A stretch of DNA of 64,000 nucleotides from Flectobacillus sp. BAB-3569 (GTDB lineage Bacteria; Bacteroidota; Bacteroidia; Cytophagales; Spirosomataceae). The DNA is taken from positions 1-64,000 of the forward strand of contig NZ_NJFZ01000033.1 in assembly GCF_002270355.1 (NCBI RefSeq). Reading direction: 5' to 3'. The number at the start of each line of letters is the position of its first letter. The stretch's first letter is position 1. The position numbers and the translations under genes are program-made. This document shows positions 61,340 through 64,000 of this stretch, piece by piece. The notes beneath the pieces were generated by a model. The model was not told the DNA's origin. It made no database searches and saw nothing but the letters and a program-made list of their open reading frames with translations.

Positions 61340-64000
61340 TCAACTATTTCGCCATTCTGATGGCGTTTGCTGGGTCTTTTGCTTGAAGAAAGTCGTGAAG
61401 TAACTAGGGTTGTTAAATCCAAGTTCGTAGGCGATTTCAGAGATGGTTTTATCTGATTCTTTGAGTAGTGCTTTTGCTTTTAGGAGTTTAAAGTCGGCAA
61501 TATAATCTGTTACATTTTTGTTGGTCAAAGCAGAAATTTTTCTAAAGAGTTGTACCCTCGACATTCCCAATTCTCGACTGAGTTTTTCGACCGATAGGGT
61601 GCTTTCTGTGAGGTGTTTTTCTAGTAATAATTCAAACTCTACTAAGAATTTTCGTTCACCTTTTTGGATTTGGCTAGGGTTGGTAATTTCTCCCGAAAAT
61701 CTTCTACGCATTCTGTCACGATTGTCGAGGAGGCCTTTGATTTTTTCTTCCAAAAGTTGTTGATTAAAAGGTTTTGGAATATAAGCATCTGCACCTGCAC
61801 GAGTTCCTTCGATTTGGTTCTCGGTTTGGCCTTTGGCTGTCAACAAAATCACAGGAATATGCGAAGAACGAAAATCATTTTTGATTTTTTGTGTCAATGA
61901 AAATCCATCCATGCCTGGCAGCATCACATCGCTAATAATCAAATCGGGGATATTGCTCAGTATTTCTGTCCAACCTGCTTCGGCAGTTTCTACACTTACG
62001 ACATTATAGAATTGTTGTAATTTTTGTTTCAAGAAAAGTCGTAAATCGGGGTTGTCTTCAATCAAAACAAGCGTATTTTCATGGTGCTCTGCGGCGGGCG
62101 TATCCGCCACTACCGTAGGTTCGATATCTTCTTTGGTATAATGAGGCATCTGAGAAATGCCTTCGGTGTCTTCCGAAACGAGTATTGGTAAAGTTATTTT
62201 GAAGGTTGTCCCTTTGCCTTTCTGAGATTCTACCTCGATTTCACCTTGGTGTAAGGTCAAAAATTCCCTAGAAAGTGCCAAGCCCAAACCTGTTCCCAGC
62301 GAAATATTTTGATTGCCTCGATAAAACAAATCAAAAGCTCTTTCTTTTTCTTCTTGGGTCATCCCGATACCATTGTCAGCAATCAGAATTTCTAACTTTT
62401 CCACATTTTTTAATAACGAAATGTGGATAGCACCACCATCGGGCGTGTATTTGAAAGCATTGGATATGATATTGAAAAAGACTTTATCCAACTTTTCGGC
62501 ATCAAACGAAAAAGGCAAGGTTTTGAATGGACAAATAAACTGTAAATCAATTTGTTGACTTTTAGCTTTTACCTGAAAATCGTTGACGATATCTTTGATA
62601 AAACTCACTAAATCATGTTGTTGACGATTCAATTCCATTTTTCCAGAATCTACTTTTCTTAATTCTAGCAACTGATCGACCAACCTCAAAAGGCGATTAG
62701 CATTTTTCTGAATCAATAAAAAAGCTTGTCTAGTTTCTTTGACATCCAAGGTTTTTCGGTGAAGAATATCTTGCGTTGGTGTCAAAATAAGACTCAGAGG
62801 CGTTCGAAACTCGTGAGAGATATAGGAGTAAAAACGAAGTTTATCTTCAGTAGCTTGTTTGGCCAATAGCGAAATACGTTCTATTTCATTTTTTTGATTC
62901 AAAATAGCCTCATTTTGCTCTGACAAGCGAACATTGGATTCCTGACGGTCTCTGAAAAGGTAAAACAGCACAGCTCCCAGTAGCAATAGTAAAATCAAGA
63001 AGAAAAAGGATAGATACAAAACTGCTTGTTGGGAAGAAAATATCTTGGTCAAATCGTTGATTCGAGTAGCTTGTCGCTCAATATCAGCGTGTTGCTCCTT
63101 TAACTTGTTGAGTTGCGCCAACATGATATTCACATTTTGGCCATCGATAACGCTTGTAAAAAGCTGATTTTCTTTTTCAAAAGCTTGTTTGCGTAATATT
63201 TTGGCTGCAACACGGATAGATTCTTCGCCACCTGTAGGGTACAGAATGGTGGCATTGATGATACCTTTTTTTACCAAATCTAACCCTAGATTATCACCAA
63301 CCAAACCATCTACACCAATGAATTTCACCTTTTTTTCTATACCTAATTCTTTACAAACATGATAGGCGATTAGAGCACATCGGTCGTTATGAGCAAAAAT
63401 TAAATCGGTCAAATTGGGATTGGATTTGAGTTTTTGGGTCAGCGCTTCTTTCAAATCCTTATCAGCCCAATCTTTATTCAAATAATCAACATATTGAATA
63501 CGAGGATATTTTTGAATCACTGAATAAAAACCATCATGACGTCCAATGGCAGGAGTTGTTCTTGGGCCAAATCCGATTTCTATTACTCGTCCATGCCCGT
63601 TGAGGAGAATATTGGCATATTCGCCTGCATGCTGGCCTACCACAAAGTTATTTGCCCCGACAAAGGCCGTATATTGGTTCGAAAAAACGTGACGATCGAC
63701 TACCAGCACGGGGATTCCTTTTTGATAAGCTTTGGAAATAGCAGGCTCTAGAAACTTACTATCGTTGGGCGATACAATGAGTAAATCCACAGGGAGGTTG
63801 ATAAGCTCTTCAATTTGAGCGTATTGTGTTTGGTTATTCCATTTGGAGTCTTTCAAAATCATACTCAGCTCAGGGTAAAAACTGAGTTCTCTGTTCATGC
63901 CTTCGACCATTTCTTGACGCCAACGGTCGTCCATTCCACATTGTGAAAAACCGATACGAAAATGCTGTTTCTCGTTCGATTGGCAGGCACTACAAATCAA
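61340..64000 (-). CDS. Hybrid two-component regulator with sugar-binding-protein sensor (partial, N terminus off the window)
   Basis: 886 residues visible; the frame is still open at 64000 and begins in a signal-peptide or lipoprotein-like LICSACQSNEK, so only the start is missing. Order: periplasmic-binding domain of the ribose/LacI type (about 10-300; FRIGFSQCGMDDRWRQEM, DLLIVSPND, PVLVVDRHV, FIGVDG); one membrane helix (about 327-349); HisKA with H396 (YISHEFRTPLSLIL); HATPase (NIISNAFKYTPDGG, DNGIGM, GTGLGLALS); receiver with D691 (IISDVMLPGMDG); AraC-type DNA-binding domain (about 785-886). This is the fructose-sensing BT1754-like class of Bacteroides fructan loci. It would bind a free sugar in the periplasm and activate the adjacent genes. 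Confidence 0.95.
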   Translation of the reverse strand: MICSACQSNEKQHFRIGFSQCGMDDRWRQEMVEGMNRELSFYPELSMILKDSKWNNQTQYAQIEELINLPVDLLIVSPNDSKFLEPAISKAYQKGIPVLVVDRHVFSNQYTAFVGANNFVVGQHAGEYANILLNGHGRVIEIGFGPRTTPAIGRHDGFYSVIQKYPRIQYVDYLNKDWADKDLKEALTQKLKSNPNLTDLIFAHNDRCALIAYHVCKELGIEKKVKFIGVDGLVGDNLGLDLVKKGIINATILYPTGGEESIRVAAKILRKQAFEKENQLFTSVIDGQNVNIMLAQLNKLKEQHADIERQATRINDLTKIFSSQQAVLYLSFFFLILLLLLGAVLFYLFRDRQESNVRLSEQNEAILNQKNEIERISLLAKQATEDKLRFYSYISHEFRTPLSLILTPTQDILHRKTLDVKETRQAFLLIQKNANRLLRLVDQLLELRKVDSGKMELNRQQHDLVSFIKDIVNDFQVKAKSQQIDLQFICPFKTLPFSFDAEKLDKVFFNIISNAFKYTPDGGAIHISLLKNVEKLEILIADNGIGMTQEEKERAFDLFYRGNQNISLGTGLGLALSREFLTLHQGEIEVESQKGKGTTFKITLPILVSEDTEGISQMPHYTKEDIEPTVVADTPAAEHHENTLVLIEDNPDLRLFLKQKLQQFYNVVSVETAEAGWTEILSNIPDLIISDVMLPGMDGFSLTQKIKNDFRSSHIPVILLTAKGQTENQIEGTRAGADAYIPKPFNQQLLEEKIKGLLDNRDRMRRRFSGEITNPSQIQKGERKFLVEFELLLEKHLTESTLSVEKLSRELGMSRVQLFRKISALTNKNVTDYIADFKLLKAKALLKESDKTISEIAYELGFNNPSYFTTFFKQKTQQTPSEWRNS

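Noticed and set aside
1-64000. tRNA, rRNA, riboswitch or replication-origin features
   Set aside because: No T-arm GGTTCGAATCC-like motifs with acceptor pairing, no rRNA signature, no recognised riboswitch core and no DnaA-box cluster were noticed by eye; a covariance search was not possible.

Overview
The window looks like a chromosomal segment of a member of the Bacteroidota, most likely a Cytophagales-type freshwater or soil heterotroph (the order is my inference). Evidence: a SusC/SusD pair with a hybrid two-component regulator of the AraC-output type, a DUF5916 outer-membrane protein, several TAnnTTTG -7 promoter elements typical of the phylum, few Shine-Dalgarno sequences, and a moderately AT-rich composition. 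No rRNA, tRNA, CRISPR array, phage or complete insertion sequence was recognised. Most genes are housekeeping or transport genes separated by repeat-rich intergenic spacers.

Layout. 1-6.2 kb (minus strand): 2-hydroxyacid dehydrogenase, MazG-like pyrophosphohydrolase, dtd, mgtE, a frameshifted AI-2E-type exporter and rsmA. 6.4-9.8 kb: a 1139-residue hybrid histidine kinase with PAS, GAF, receiver and HPt domains. 10.4-13.9 kb: a three-gene set that I could not assign to a characterised system: a four-helix membrane protein, a P-loop GTPase-like protein, and a protein with an N-terminal domain resembling GTPase-associated (GAP1-N-like) proteins plus a coiled coil, one membrane helix and a periplasmic tail. 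14-22.9 kb: nucleoside/H+ symporter, universal stress protein, small XRE regulator, stand-alone myo-inositol oxygenase, fumC, a secreted coiled-coil protein, and a GT2-HAD fusion that looks like a bifunctional glucosylglycerate-synthesising enzyme. 23-32.5 kb: MscS channel, DUF4241 protein, frameshifted CorA, two APC permeases flanking a PLP trans-sulfuration enzyme and a HAD phosphatase.

33-44 kb: DUF5916 protein, Rdx (SelT/W/H-like) protein, SdiA-regulated-type lipoprotein, DUF2911 protein, thioredoxin-like protein, CheY-like receiver, metallo-beta-lactamase-fold hydrolase, an ABC exporter pair, a Lys/Ala/Glu-rich small protein and a SpoU methyltransferase. 44.5-49.9 kb: hemN, an exported catalase (frameshifted), hemA and an exported ankyrin-repeat protein, which make a coherent heme and peroxide-defence neighbourhood. 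50-53.5 kb: MATE exporter and a long-form GAPDH. 53.9-64 kb (minus strand): a polysaccharide utilisation locus with SusD, SusC, PfkB sugar kinase, sugar-porter MFS and a hybrid regulator whose sensor is a sugar-binding-protein domain; this combination matches the core of Bacteroides fructan loci, so fructose or a fructan is the likely substrate. The regulator runs off the end of the window.

Two features stand out genome-wide. First, the spacers carry at least four dispersed repeat families (an AGGCA-rich element of about 110 bp, an inverted repeat built from GGATT/TTTCGGAA arms, a MITE-like element with 14-bp terminal inverted repeats, and GGCACAAA 8-bp arrays). Second, three genes (AI-2E exporter, corA, catalase) are each broken by what looks like a single missing base in an A/T homopolymer; adding one base restores a family-length protein in every case, so these may be assembly artefacts, recent phase variation or, for two of them, programmed -1 frameshifting.
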